From Kudoa neothunni (lineage: Eukaryota > Cnidaria), in NCBI GenBank assembly GCA_964304625.1, contig OZ199838.1:9238001-9302000 (forward strand): 64,000 nucleotides of DNA. Direction: 5' to 3'. Below are positions 25,610 to 48,485 of this stretch, piece by piece. Every line of letters begins with the position of its first letter. Within the stretch, counting starts at the first letter, position 1. The notes under the pieces were generated by a model. It was not told the DNA's origin and did not search any database. It saw only the letters and a list, made by a program, of their open reading frames with translations. The position numbers and the translations under genes were made by a program.

Positions 25610-26142
25610 ATGTCGCAACGTCTTACACTCCGTAGAAAACTCTCATATAACACACGCTCTAATAAGAGAATAGCGTAACCAAAATTTTTGACGTTATGCA
25701 TTGTAATTTACATATTTAGCACAAAGACACCAGGTATGTCTCAGTAGAGTGAGACTAGTTCGGTTATTGTTGTATTATTAGGTCAGAAATTGGTGTATTT
25801 GTATTCAAAGAAGAAATCATCCCCAGTCAAATGTGGTGATTGTCATTGTACTCTTCAAGGAGTAAGTCTTATACGTTCAAATGGTTGTTTTGACGTAGTG
25901 TGTGTTGTAGGTTGTGGTGAGAAGACCATGCAAAATGAGATCCATCTCCAAACGCCAAAAAACTGTCACAAGAGCATACGGAGGTTCGCGTTGTGCACAA
26001 TGTGTAAAGCAAAGGCAATTTTTTGTTACTAATTTTACATCGTTTTTATCTAATCATCATCTACTGTTATAATAGAATCCTCCGTGCATTTTTCATGGAA
26101 GAATATGCTTTGGTGAAATTGGCCACATCCAAAGTTAAATAG
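25610..26142 (+). CDS. RPL34: 60S ribosomal protein L34 (eL34)
   Basis: Component of the large cytosolic ribosomal subunit. Five exons join in phase to 109 residues (human 117): 25610-25674 (MSQRLTLRRKLSYNTRSNK), a 14-nt microexon 25720-25733, 25782-25861 (KLVYLYSKKKSS, CGDCHCTLQG), 25911-26014 (RPCKMRSISKRQK, TRAYGGSRCAQCVKQ) and 26076-26142 (ILRAFFMEEYALVK). Each piece lines up in order with eL34, including the LSYNT, TPG-x-KLVYLY, RAYGGS-x-CA-x-CV and RAFxxEE motifs. The last intron (26015-26075) begins GC, not GT, yet it is the only join that keeps the family frame; the nearby GTAAAG gives a wrong-frame ending. CCT1 begins 139 bp downstream on the same strand. Confidence 0.93.
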
Positions 26143-26281
26143 ATTAGTTTATGGTGTTAGTGTATCTCAATAACTTTGACTATTTGGGTGTGTGTGTTTG
26201 AGTTTAATTAACGTGTTTTTTAACTGCGTGCGCACAATTTCCTCTCGCGTATTACGATTAGGGTAAGCATAAGCAGTCACA

Positions 26282-29200
26282 ATGTCACTCCTATTAGACG
26301 GTGAACGTATATCTGGACAAGAGGTGCGCAATCAGAATGGTATAAAATTTATTACAAGTGTAAGTTAGTGATGTTATAATGTAGTTATGGCTTCAGTTGC
26401 TATTGCAAACATTGTTAAAAGCTCACTGGGACCAGTTGGGTTGGATAAGATGTTAGTGGATGACATTGGAGTAATGCTTTTTGGGTGATTGTTGTCATGA
26501 CGATATTTGTTTTTACAGGATGTTACTATAACAAACGATGGCGCAACTATATTAAATCTACTTGAGGTAGAACATCCTGCAGCGAAGGTGTTGTGCGAAC
26601 TTGCCACCCTACAAGACCAAGAAGTAGGCGATGGAACCACCTCGGTTGTGATAATAGCTGCCGAGTTGTTGAAAACAGCCAACGAACTTACTAAAAATGG
26701 ACTTCATCCTACCACCATTATTAATGGATATCGTATCGCTTGTAAGGAGGCATGTCGATTTATAAACGAAAAATTATCGGTGAAATCGTCCAAATTGGAT
26801 AACAGCTACCTTTTGAACATTGTCAAAACGTCGATCTGTTCTAAAGTGATTGGCAGTGAGGCTGATTTTTTCGCCAAGCTCATAGTGGATGCTGCCAATT
26901 GTGTCAAAAAAACGGTCAACAACAAAATCAAATGTCCCATCAGCGCTATAAATATACTCAAATCACATGGTGGTCGTATGACCGACACTCAGCTGATTCA
27001 AGGCTATGCTATCAATTGTGTGGTTGCAGCTGACGGTATTCCAAAAAAAATTCACCACGCAAAAATCGCCTTTCTTGAATTTGGACTCCAAAAAATGAAA
27101 ATGAATCTCGGTGTACAGGTTTTAGTTTCTGACCCAGAAAAGCTTGAGGCTATTCGTGAAAAGTAATTTTTTATTAAGAAATCTTCGCCATTTTCTATTA
27201 AATTAAAAATTTTTTTGCTACTTGTTTCACTGATTTATTGTAATTTGGTGGTGAAATTAGGTCGGAGCAATCGTTTTATTAAGCGTGCACTTAATCTTTG
27301 TTTGGCACAAATCTTATTTTTAGATTCGTTCGCGCGTTTAATTTATACTTATTAAAGCTGCTTTTGGTAATCTCATCGGCACTTTTATCGATTAAACGCT
27401 TAAAATAGCTTCTCTGTCAGTTTTGTGGGTGGAAAATTTTATTCTACAATGTAGTTGTATCATGATTATGATTCGAGGTAAATTAAGTGGAACTTTTTTG
27501 CGTTAATTGTTGAGAATTAACTTTAAAATCGTATGCAGCCATTGAATGTACGCAACAAATTGATAAGGTTGATAATATTTACAAATGAGAATTCAGTTTA
27601 ATTATGCCTTGTTAATGAGACAATAAAGCAATGTTTTCAGAGTTGGTACGTTTAAGGTCAACGAGTTTTGAGATAGAATTATTATAAGTGCATGTAACAC
27701 AATGAGATAATGTGTTAGAAGACATGATACAAAGTATCTGTTCATATCCCTCAAATAACTCAAAAGTCAAAATGAATATGACGGATTACAATAATTATTC
27801 GGCATCGAGCATCAGATTATATTGTATCCCTATTGCATAAGATGGCTATCACTTGAGCAAGTTATTCATAAAATGCTGGACGGATAGACAGTTCTCACGT
27901 TTCTCAAGGTTGGGCCATAAGAAAACAGGGCTAAACCCGCACCTAAAATATTTGCATCTCTATTTAAATCCGTACATAAAATGTACTATGCTTTTTTAAC
28001 TTTTTCTTACCTATATTCAATAAATTCACAGTCGAATCACAATATGAGAGCTTAAATTGCATAAACTAAGGAATTCCTTGAGAAATATTATAAAAATATG
28101 TAATTATTTTTTGAAAAGTCTGATCAAAAAATAACACCTTGTGGAGCTTAAATCTTAAATACCCCTTAAATTATATTCATCCGGTAAGTTTTATTATGGG
28201 TCAAAAGTAAAATCAGGTTAGAATAAAGATACTACTGGAATAAGTACTCAAGATCTTGTTTGCTTTCTTAACAAATCTCTGGATCTCCATTTATTTCTGA
28301 CGAAACAGATATTTCAAAGGTTTTTAAACATCGCAAAATTTATGCCAATACAGTTATTTGAAGCAATGCTTCCTGCAAATGTCAATGAAGGAAAACCCCT
28401 CTCAAAGAGATTTCCAATTATTATTGTTGAAGATGAGTATTTAAATTTGGATAGTTAATAGATAGAACTTAACCCGTAATACAACGGTCATTTCATTTAA
28501 AATGATCCAAAGAAATATTGGTATGTGGTAACAAATGAAGGAAGAGGAGAAACATTTAAGTATCGATTACTGTCAAAATTAATGCTGTCTTTACTTGCTT
28601 CGTATCATTCGTGTTGATCGGCTGACAGATTATGTTCATTAGCGAATAAAAACAAAGTTAAAACAGATTTATATTTGGAGATGAAACAATAAATGCTCTA
28701 CTATATACTCAGTGTTTACTAAGAGACGCCTGTTGCATGAGATGGAATCCATGTGACCAATTGACTCAAACGATGGAAAAAATGGACCAATATGATAAGG
28801 ACAGTGATAATGAATTAATATTTTGATATAGAAATAGATCCTATCAACTATTTTTTCTGTTTCGATTAGTTTAATGTTGATAGAATTATATTATTTGTAT
28901 TATTTTTGAAATATTGTACCTTTTTTTAAATTTTAGTGCGATTTTAAATTTGTTGGTACTATTCGGCACGATTTAAAAAAATCGTCTGGCAACCCTGGTG
29001 AGAAAGTTTATAATCTTAAAAAATTAGCCTATCTTAAATTCCTGAAAACAATTAAAGATTTCTCAACAAAATTATTCCAAAACGATAATATGAGTACAAA
29101 TTCACGGGATTAATATATTTAGAGGTTCGTTTTCATTGAGTTTAGTTGGAAAGGGGCCCTTGAACCAAAAAGACTGAGAATCATTGCATTGAAGATGTTG

Positions 29201-30662
29201 TCACGTGATAGTTAATTTTAACACCTTATATTTAACTAGTTTTATTATCAGTACGGTGTTAGAAACCAATAAGTGGATAGTAATAAATGTTTTTTTAAAT
29301 TTTTGTAAACGATTTTATTTTTTACAATGAACGTTATTTTTTGAATTTTACTTCTCAGCTTGGTATTAGTAGAAAAAATCAATTATATCCCGAATAAAGG
29401 TTATTTATAGGTTTCATTCTTATCATTTGATATTTGTAATAAACGTTTTCAAATGCTGACGAAGAAATTTTAATGATGTTAAACAAATTTTATTAAATTC
29501 TTGTAATTATTCACCTCATTATCAATGGGAATTGACTTCCTCTTTGAAATATTGAAAACGACAAAATTGCATCCTAATTTGCATAAATTTGTTACTGTCA
29601 CTAGCATTTAAAACTAAAAGTCGGTATACGTGATCTTACAAGAAATTATTATTTTTCGCGCTGTTTGCTGCTCAAATTTCTCTGGTTGCAAGCTTAGTCG
29701 ATTACTAATTGTTTTTATTTACGTGAGAGCATCCCTCACACTTTTTATCATCCTTTTTAGAGAAACAACTATGGTTATCAATCGCATAAAAATGATAATC
29801 GCCGCTGGTGCTAACGTCGTTTTGTGCAGTGGAGGAATTGACGATCTCTGCCTAAAGCCGTTCGTCGAATCCAAAGTAATGGCAGTGCGTCGGGTCAAAA
29901 AATCCGACCTTCGCCTACTTGCTCAATACACTGGTGGCACTGTCTGCTTAAGTATGGCCAACACTGACGGTGACGAGAGTTTCGACTCATCATTTCTTGG
30001 TTATGCTGATGATGTTGTTCAAACCCGCGTTTCCGATAATGAGCTTATAGTTGTTAGCGGTGTCAAAAATAAAACCGGTTCATCGATCATCCTTCGGGGA
30101 GCCAATGATATGATGTGCGAAGAGATGGATAGAGCTGTTCATGATGCGTTGTGTGCAGTGAAACGTGTTATTGAAACTGATTCAGTTGTGGCTGGTGGTG
30201 GCGCTGTAGAAGCGGCAGTATCACTTCATCTGGAAAACTTTGCTTCCTCTATGGTTACTAGAGAACAATTAGCTGTAGCTGAATTTGCTTCGTCTCTTCT
30301 TGTCATACCTAGAACATTGGCTGTAAATTCGGCATTTGATTCCACTGATTTGGTTGCCAAACTTCGATCGAAACATTATCACTCCCAAATTGATGGTAAC
30401 AAAGATGATGGTTGTTGGTAAGGCTGAAATTTTTATTAAATTTCACACCTTCAAATACTATTATTTATTATTTAGGTACGGATTAGATCTTATCAACGGA
30501 AAAATTATTAATAATTTGTTGTCTGGAGTTTTGGAACCAAAAATTTCCAAGGTTAAAATGTTGAAATTTGCCACCGAAGCTGCCATTACAATTTTGCGTA
30601 TTGATGACATGGTGAAATTAAATCCCACCCAAGAAACGCCAAATGACGATGGTTGTCATTGA
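26282..30662 (+). CDS. TCP1: T-complex protein 1 subunit alpha (CCT1), chaperonin
   Basis: Alpha subunit of the cytosolic TRiC/CCT chaperonin, which folds actin, tubulin and other proteins with ATP. Five exons join in phase: 26282-26339, 26385-26470, 26519-27162, 29761-30417, 30476-30662, giving 543 residues (human 556). Seen: IANIVKSSLGPVGLDKML, TNDGATIL, VGDGTTSV (ATP-binding and hydrolysis loops), AGANVVLCSGGIDD in the apical domain, ILRGAND, VVAGGGAVEAA and KFATEAAITILRIDD near the end. The alpha identity follows from the SLGPVGLDKMLVDDIG and EVEHPAAKVL-type segments. The third intron (27163-29760) is 2.6 kb, fifty times its neighbours, and contains a hAT transposon. An AATAAA lies at 30718, within the 132-bp spacer before the SR-factor gene. 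Confidence 0.97.
27926..28997 (+). mobile_element. hAT transposon remnant inside the CCT1 intron
   Basis: Ends read CAGGGCTAAACCCGCACC (27926) and, reversed, CAGGGTTGCCAGACG (28997), an acceptable hAT pair. Plus-strand pieces in the middle resemble a hAT-type transposase C terminus: SADRLCSLANKNKVKT near 28620 corresponds to the usual SADCERVFSLVNKNKTK, and NALLYTQCLLRDACC plus CDQLTQTMEKM follow in another frame. Several stops and shifts break it. Flanking octamers agree at 6 of 8 only if offset by one base, so the exact borders are tentative. Confidence 0.6.
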
Positions 30663-30794
30663 TAATTTCTTCAGCCGCGCAACTATCCCTATATATTAGA
30701 ACTAAACCTAATCTATACAATAAATCGGCATTTTAGCACCATTTTAGACGCTTCGTATTTTTTCGTTATTGCGCGTACATTGTCGTATTGAGTA

Positions 30795-32302
30795 ATGGTC
30801 AGTGAGCGTGTGTTTCTCGGGCGTTTACCTTTTGAAATTAAAACAAGAGATGTGGAGGATTTCTTAGAAGATCACGGTTTCAAAAATTACAGAAACGTGA
30901 TTCTTAAGAATGGCTATGGGTTTGTGGTATACACTTGTTGATGGTGCATGTGGTGTGACATTTGTATGTGCTCAGGATTTTGAAAATTCAAAAGAGGCAG
31001 ACGACGCTGTTCGTGAATTGGATAGGAAAGATCTCCTTGGACAACGTATCGTATGTGAAGCAGCCAAAGGAGAAAGACGCCGAGAAAACGGTTACGATAG
31101 GCGATCTCGTGATCGTGATCGTCCTAGATCTCGCAGTTACTCAAGAGAAAGGTCGGGCGAATTGTAGATGTTTGTCGAGTGAATTAAACAATCTATGTAG
31201 GGTGTCGTCTCGTTATGGTGCCCCCTACAATACCGAATGGAGAATAGTTATCAAAAATTTATCGTCTCGTGTTGGTTGGCAGGTATTGTATTTTTGTGGA
31301 ATTGATTTTAAACAAAAACATTCCGATGACTAATTAATGGCCTTTTTGCTTTTAACATTAAATTAAACACGGATTGTCAGCCATCGGTAAAAATGTGTTA
31401 TCGTCCTAAACAATGTGACACGCTTTAATTGGTTGCCAAGCTTTTTCAACCCACACCATTTTATTTGAAATTTTATTCCAAATTTATTTTAGCCTACCAG
31501 ATCTGCATTTTTGGGTGTAACTAACATGAGGGATAACCTTGTCTCTTAATGTGGTTTCGGTTAGAACTAGAATGATTGGGTTAATGATTTTTTGATTCCG
31601 ATATTACCGTTCACCGACACGACTAGCTTTTTGTTGGCTTGGTCTATCGATGACGAGATTGGGTCGATTTTTTGCGTCTGTAGCTTACTTTTTGTGCGAA
31701 ATGCTTTTTGGTTGGTTTTTGTTGTGGCTTTCTTTCTTTGTGTGCAATTAACATATGTCTTATTGTGGCCTTACTTCTCGCTTTCTCTTTGTTATTGTTT
31801 GCTAAATGTCGGCTGGTTCACTAGGAACTTAAAGACCTCTTCAGGCAGCACGGTAATGTTACCTACGCCGAATGCAACAAACGTACACGCGGAGAAGGGT
31901 AAAATTCAATTGTCGATCGGTTGGTCATACAATTTAACGTACTATCATTATTAGATTGGTCGAATATGCGACCGAAAGAGAAATGCAAAAAGCCATGACA
32001 CGTATGCAAGGCATTCAATTCTACGGAAGATCACTTAAATTGGTTGATGTATATATTATGATCAAATGAAGTTCGACAGGGCTTATCTACACATTTAGGA
32101 TGCACCGAGCAATAGGCGAAGAAGACGATCGGATTCTTCACCCAGGCGTAGCAGCCGTCGTCGCTCGCCCTCACGCTCTTCTCCGAGATCTGGATCTCCC
32201 CCTTCGTCTACTAAGGCGGGATCTCGCTCTCGTTCACCAAGAAGGTCACCACCTCGTTTCAGTCCCAGTCCCAGTCCAAGGGACAGAGATGGTAGTGATT
32301 AA
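30795..32302 (+). CDS. SR splicing factor (SRSF4/5/6, B52 type)
   Basis: Nuclear serine/arginine-rich protein that binds exonic enhancers and regulates splicing. Six exons join in phase: 30795-30926, 30976-31151, 31201-31282, 31825-31898, 31955-32048, 32099-32302 (253 residues). RRM1 carries RNP2 VFLGRL and RNP1 KNGYGFVDF. A short RS-like hinge (DRRSRDRDRPRSRSYSRER) precedes RRM2, which has the family signature VGWQELKDLFRQHG, equal to SWQDLKD in SRSF proteins. The C terminus is an RS/RSP domain (SRSRSPRRSPPRF, ending DRDGSD). Introns are 49-56 nt except the third, 542 nt, in the middle of RRM2. Two TTTTAG acceptor-like sites lie in the 132-bp spacer before the start codon. Confidence 0.92.
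31283..31824 (+). promoter_or_regulatory. Long intron in the SR-factor gene, possible autoregulatory region
   Basis: This 542-nt intron is about ten times longer than the others in the gene and contains no recognised transposon. SR-protein genes commonly keep a poison exon or retained intron for negative feedback. Whether one is present here is inference. Confidence 0.3.
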
Positions 32303-33222
32303 TTCATTGTGTTACCATTGTGGTTGATTATATCGTCTCATTTTTGACTTTTTTGTTTTTTTGCCAAAATATGTTCCCGATGATCTTTATTTTACTAATA
32401 ATCAATGTGGTTTATAATGTTAATGAAGTCGAATGTAGTTTGTTAAAAGTTGACCTCTTTACATCTAATTGATAGAATGTATAGTCATTGGCTACAGTAA
32501 GCAATCGATTTTGCACACTTTATCACGCAAGCACACAATAATTAATATTCCATTTTAGGAACATAGCAAAAAAAATTGGGGTATTTTTTATTCGTATGAC
32601 ACAAATTAATAAAAATTGTACAACATACGAAAAACCGAGTGATATTTGGTTTCAATTTTTGAAAAAATCGATTATTTTGGATTGTGTCTTATTTAGACCC
32701 ATCCCAACGTATATATCAATTTCAAAATATAATAACATTCGAAAACGATTTGAACTTATTTAAATTAGTAAAAAAATTAAATTTTTTTCGGAGAATGCCA
32801 CTTGGGGTTGCTATATTTGATATGTTGAAATGTCTTACAGTAGCTATCTTAACGTTTTATAATGGAAGATTTTGAAAGTATTTTATGATTTAGCGTTTTT
32901 CTTCTGATGTTCTTATGTTTTTACCAGGGCTTGTCGCTATATTTCTAATTTTTAGGTGAATAAGGTTATATTAATAAACAGAGTGTCTGGAAAAAAATGT
33001 GAAAAATCGTTTAGTCTCATGATTCTGGGTATATATTTTCCGTCAAGCACAGCCAATTATTTATACTAAAATTACTGTCGAGTTGAATATATTAATTTAT
33101 ATAAAAATTAGGAATATTTGCAAATATAATTAAATAATGTTACAAAAATTATGCAGGATCGGTTGCTGACTGTATTATCTTTTTTAATTTTATGTCGGAA
33201 ATATAAGACCTAGTAATTTTCT
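32303..33222. other. Gene-free stretch downstream of the SR gene
   Basis: AT-rich, with the SR-factor 3' flank at its start. No other gene or clear element recognised. Confidence 0.35.
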
Positions 33223-34377
33223 GGAACTGGCTATACCTCAGATACCTGATAATCCGATTGTGCCAAGGCCGTATCTCAGGGAATGGATATCTCAAAAATT
33301 ACCGCACATATTTTATTCATATTTTGCATATTATCTAATATGTACTTAAATTACTTTTTTGTAAATCCTAGCAAAGTTTGAACAAGAAATTTTTAAGGGT
33401 ACACCCAGCCTGGATCCATCAATAATCTAGCGTAATTATCATATATTTTGAAAATTCGGACAAATAAATAATCTATCATTTATTGGATACAAAATAATAT
33501 AAAAATTTTCATTATTATTTTTATCAGATTATTTTGTATTTCTATAGGAAATAGAATATATGATGACTTGAGAATGGGGGTTATAAATCATAAACTATAA
33601 CAGTTATCACATGCAGAAAATAAGTTTAATACGTAATATTTAATTTTACGGTTTACAGATATAATAAGTAATTTATGTACATGTTTATATCCACACTTGT
33701 TGACAAATGAATTCCTCCTGACTTTACAATTGACCATATTCTCGATGAGATTTTGAGGTTTAAAAATCCGATAATAATAATAATAATTTGATGTTAACTT
33801 GTAATAAAGGTTGTTCTACGCTATTATCAGCTTAATCGCTATTATTCAATTGCTTCTTATGAGATTTTAATTCATTATTTGTGTCAAGTTTTGTAATTTT
33901 GATAAATGAGATCCATATTAAATCAACAGGAGTCTCCTAATTCTCATTATCAGGAATTAAATCATAAAATATGTCTTTTTCCTTTACTGCCACACATATC
34001 TCCGACTAAATCAAATTGTCAATATTGTATTTGCCAACAAACCGTCACATTTATCGAGGAAAAGAACGATAAAAACGTCATCATGATTCTTAGTTATTTC
34101 CCCCGTTAGGTTAATAGTCCATATAACTTTATTAAAAAGTTCCCCACAAAATTCCGAAGTTATACTAACCAACACCATCGAAAAACTTGTTTTTTATTGT
34201 AACTTTTGTCTGAATTTTTTACTATTCAAATTTTTCCAAAACATACAGAAAATTTAGTTGAGTGAATATTAGATGATATTTAAAATATGAATAAGATATG
34301 TGCAGTAATTTTGGAGATATTCATTCCCTGAGATATAGCCTGAGCGCGGCTGGACTATCAAGTATATAGCCACTTCC
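33223..34377. mobile_element. DNA transposon with long terminal inverted repeats, family unknown
   Basis: Ends are long inverted repeats of roughly 140 bp: the left reads GGAACTGGCTATA, then TATCTCAGGGAATGGATATC and CACATATTTTATTCATATTT, and the right read in reverse gives GGAAGTGGCTATA, TATCTCAGGGAATGAATATC and CACATATCTTATTCATATTT. There are small gaps and about 10-15% differences. The interior (about 33.4-34.2 kb) has no recognisable transposase. The target duplication is unclear, so the superfamily cannot be assigned. Confidence 0.75.
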
Positions 34378-34682
34378 TATTTATTTTCAATATATACGTG
34401 GGTCATCAGATATCTTTCTGAAAACATATGGACTATGGATAAAAAATAATCTGGAACATTGATATACTTAGTTAAATATAGTCAAAAATAGTGATGCCTG
34501 ATAAAATGGATTTATGAGAATAGCTAATTTATTGGATAAATTTTAATGATAGCAATTACTGATCGTGGCAGAGTGAAATTCTATTTATTTTCATGATGAT
34601 TAATTGATTTATGACAAAATCAATTATTCACAGTCTCTATTCATCATATTCAAGCTTTTTAATTAATATATTATGCCCTTTC

Positions 34683-34719
<37 letters not shown>

Positions 34720-35159
34720 ATAAATACGTTTTAGCGAATGAAGTTTAATTCCTTCGATGATAATACCTAATTTTTAATTTAAATGTATTCCTAAAATCTG
34801 TATCTTGTTTAGTTTTATGCACAATAGTAAATTAGTACTTTTTTAAACATGCAATTAGTGACGATTAATTCTATTTCAATCTACAAATACTCAAGTTGCC
34901 GACTTTACACAGTCATATCATACAATATATCATCAATGATACTCCATAAATTAAATTAGAATACAATCTCTCATAGAAACAACAACAACAGACAGGTTTA
35001 TGCCCAACAACTATACATTAATCTAGTATTCAAAAGAGCTTTCCCCCAGTTACACATAACCATCCAATAGGGAATATCTGACTTACTAACTCACAATTGT
35101 GATTGAAAAATAAAGAAATAGTTATAAAATAAGAAATGGATAAAATTCGGACAGCATTA
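34378..35159. other. Gene-free stretch with (TA)n repeat
   Basis: AT-rich spacer downstream of EIF4E2; a TA microsatellite lies at about 34689-34718. Nothing else recognised. Confidence 0.4.
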
Positions 35160-36177
35160 TTAGAGATCGATTGATGTGTTGGTGGTAAAACACGTAGATT
35201 GACGTGATACAGAATTTTCGGATGCTTGTGGTGTAAATTTGGATTTGTGTCGTAGAATTCGGCTTCTAATGGTGTGATGCCATCCAGGAAGACGTTTGCC
35301 AGCCGCACTACAAAATATATTCTCACATCCGAAAAAAAAACAAATAAAATTACCATAGCAAATCTGCTGTTTTCTGATCAAAGTCTCGAAACCAAACTTG
35401 AACACTGGTTACATTATTCTATCGGGTAATAAAAGAGGTACTGTATAATCAACTTTAGCCAATAAACACTTATTACCGCACTTCTAAAACGATACACTAT
35501 TCCAACCACAATATGTGTAGGAAAAAATTGTTCTCCAATAAAAGTCAGCAACTATATTTCACGAATAATTTTATTATTATTATTATTAAACTTAGAAAAC
35601 AAACATACAAGAGATTCGAAGAATCGATCCATAATTGTTCTATTAAGACAAGTGAATAGTACGGTACCGCCATTCTCACATTCTTTATCCTAATGAATCA
35701 ACATTACAGAATAAGATCTACCACGCCTAGCTATGATTACTTCCCACATAGGTTTGATACCATGTGTAAAAAATGAAATATCGTAATTATCGTACGTGGG
35801 TCGTTTATTCAAGTGCAGATAATATCTCCAAAAAGATTCAACCTATATATGTATAATTTAGCCATATAGACAACAAGACCAGCCAAATTGCAATTATCGA
35901 TCAAATAAAATTAGAAAAAATCACGAACAAATACCGTGTTAAAGCATCCAATAATTGAGAGATTGCTAGAGAAGGAACTATTTGTAGCTTTGTTGTTATT
36001 ATCTACAATTCTATTCCATATACAATAGGTTTGATTAAGTTGATGTTCGTTTGGATTAACGAGAGGCTGCTCCGGGAATTCAACTTCATAATCTTCCACC
36101 TGATGGACAGGAATTGTAACTGTTTGTGAGGATGGATTGTTGGTTGGTTGTGGGGGGGACGTTTCTGCACTACCCAT
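35160..36177 (-). CDS. EIF4E2: eIF4E2 (4EHP) cap-binding protein
   Basis: A cap-binding eIF4E homologue that does not engage eIF4G and represses translation of specific mRNAs. Six exons join in phase: 36177-35935, 35842-35741, 35689-35609, 35551-35477, 35418-35354, 35307-35160 (237 residues; human 245). Seen: HQLNQTYCIWNR, with the first cap-binding aromatic position occupied by Y/W; VESFWRYYLHLNKRP, matching the VEQFWRFYSHMVRP helix; THGIKPMWE, holding the cap-stacking Trp; NGGTVLF; LLTFIGEQF; and VQVWFRDFDQKTADLL, matching the IWNKTASDQATT region. The KPMWE and long N-terminal tail favour the 4EHP class over eIF4E1. The tail after the last helix is less conserved. It is transcribed divergently from PI4KA, 233 bp away. 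Confidence 0.88.
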
Positions 36178-36410
36178 TATATACTTATGAATACGTTTCA
36201 CGCACGCGCGACAAATTGTTGAATCCTGCGATCGTAATACTGCCAACTAAAAACAAATCCAAACAAGATACTCATTCATTAATTATTATTGGCGTGCTTA
36301 TTTAAAGTTGAATGAAAAACGAATGTGTTGGCTATCTTCGGTTACTTAGTAAAGAGCTCCGAATTTAGCCGATATTTATTAAAAATTTTTGCATCTCCTT
36401 ACTAGTTTGA
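36178..36410. promoter_or_regulatory. Short bidirectional promoter between EIF4E2 and PI4KA
   Basis: Only 233 bp separate the two start codons, which point away from each other, so promoter elements must be shared or overlapping. No TATA box at a standard distance is obvious. Confidence 0.5.

Positions 36411-48485
<12,075 letters not shown>

Noticed and set aside
25790-26032. An 80-residue single-exon Cys-rich protein
   Set aside because: It is the unspliced read-through of RPL34 exon 3 into its intron; splicing restores eL34.
31592-31954. 120-residue frame with hydrophobic stretches in the SR gene
   Set aside because: It spans the long intron and part of RRM2 in the wrong frame; no conserved features.
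34689-34718. Regulatory element in the (TA)n run
   Set aside because: Simple AT dinucleotide repeats are expected in such AT-rich DNA and carry no further signal.
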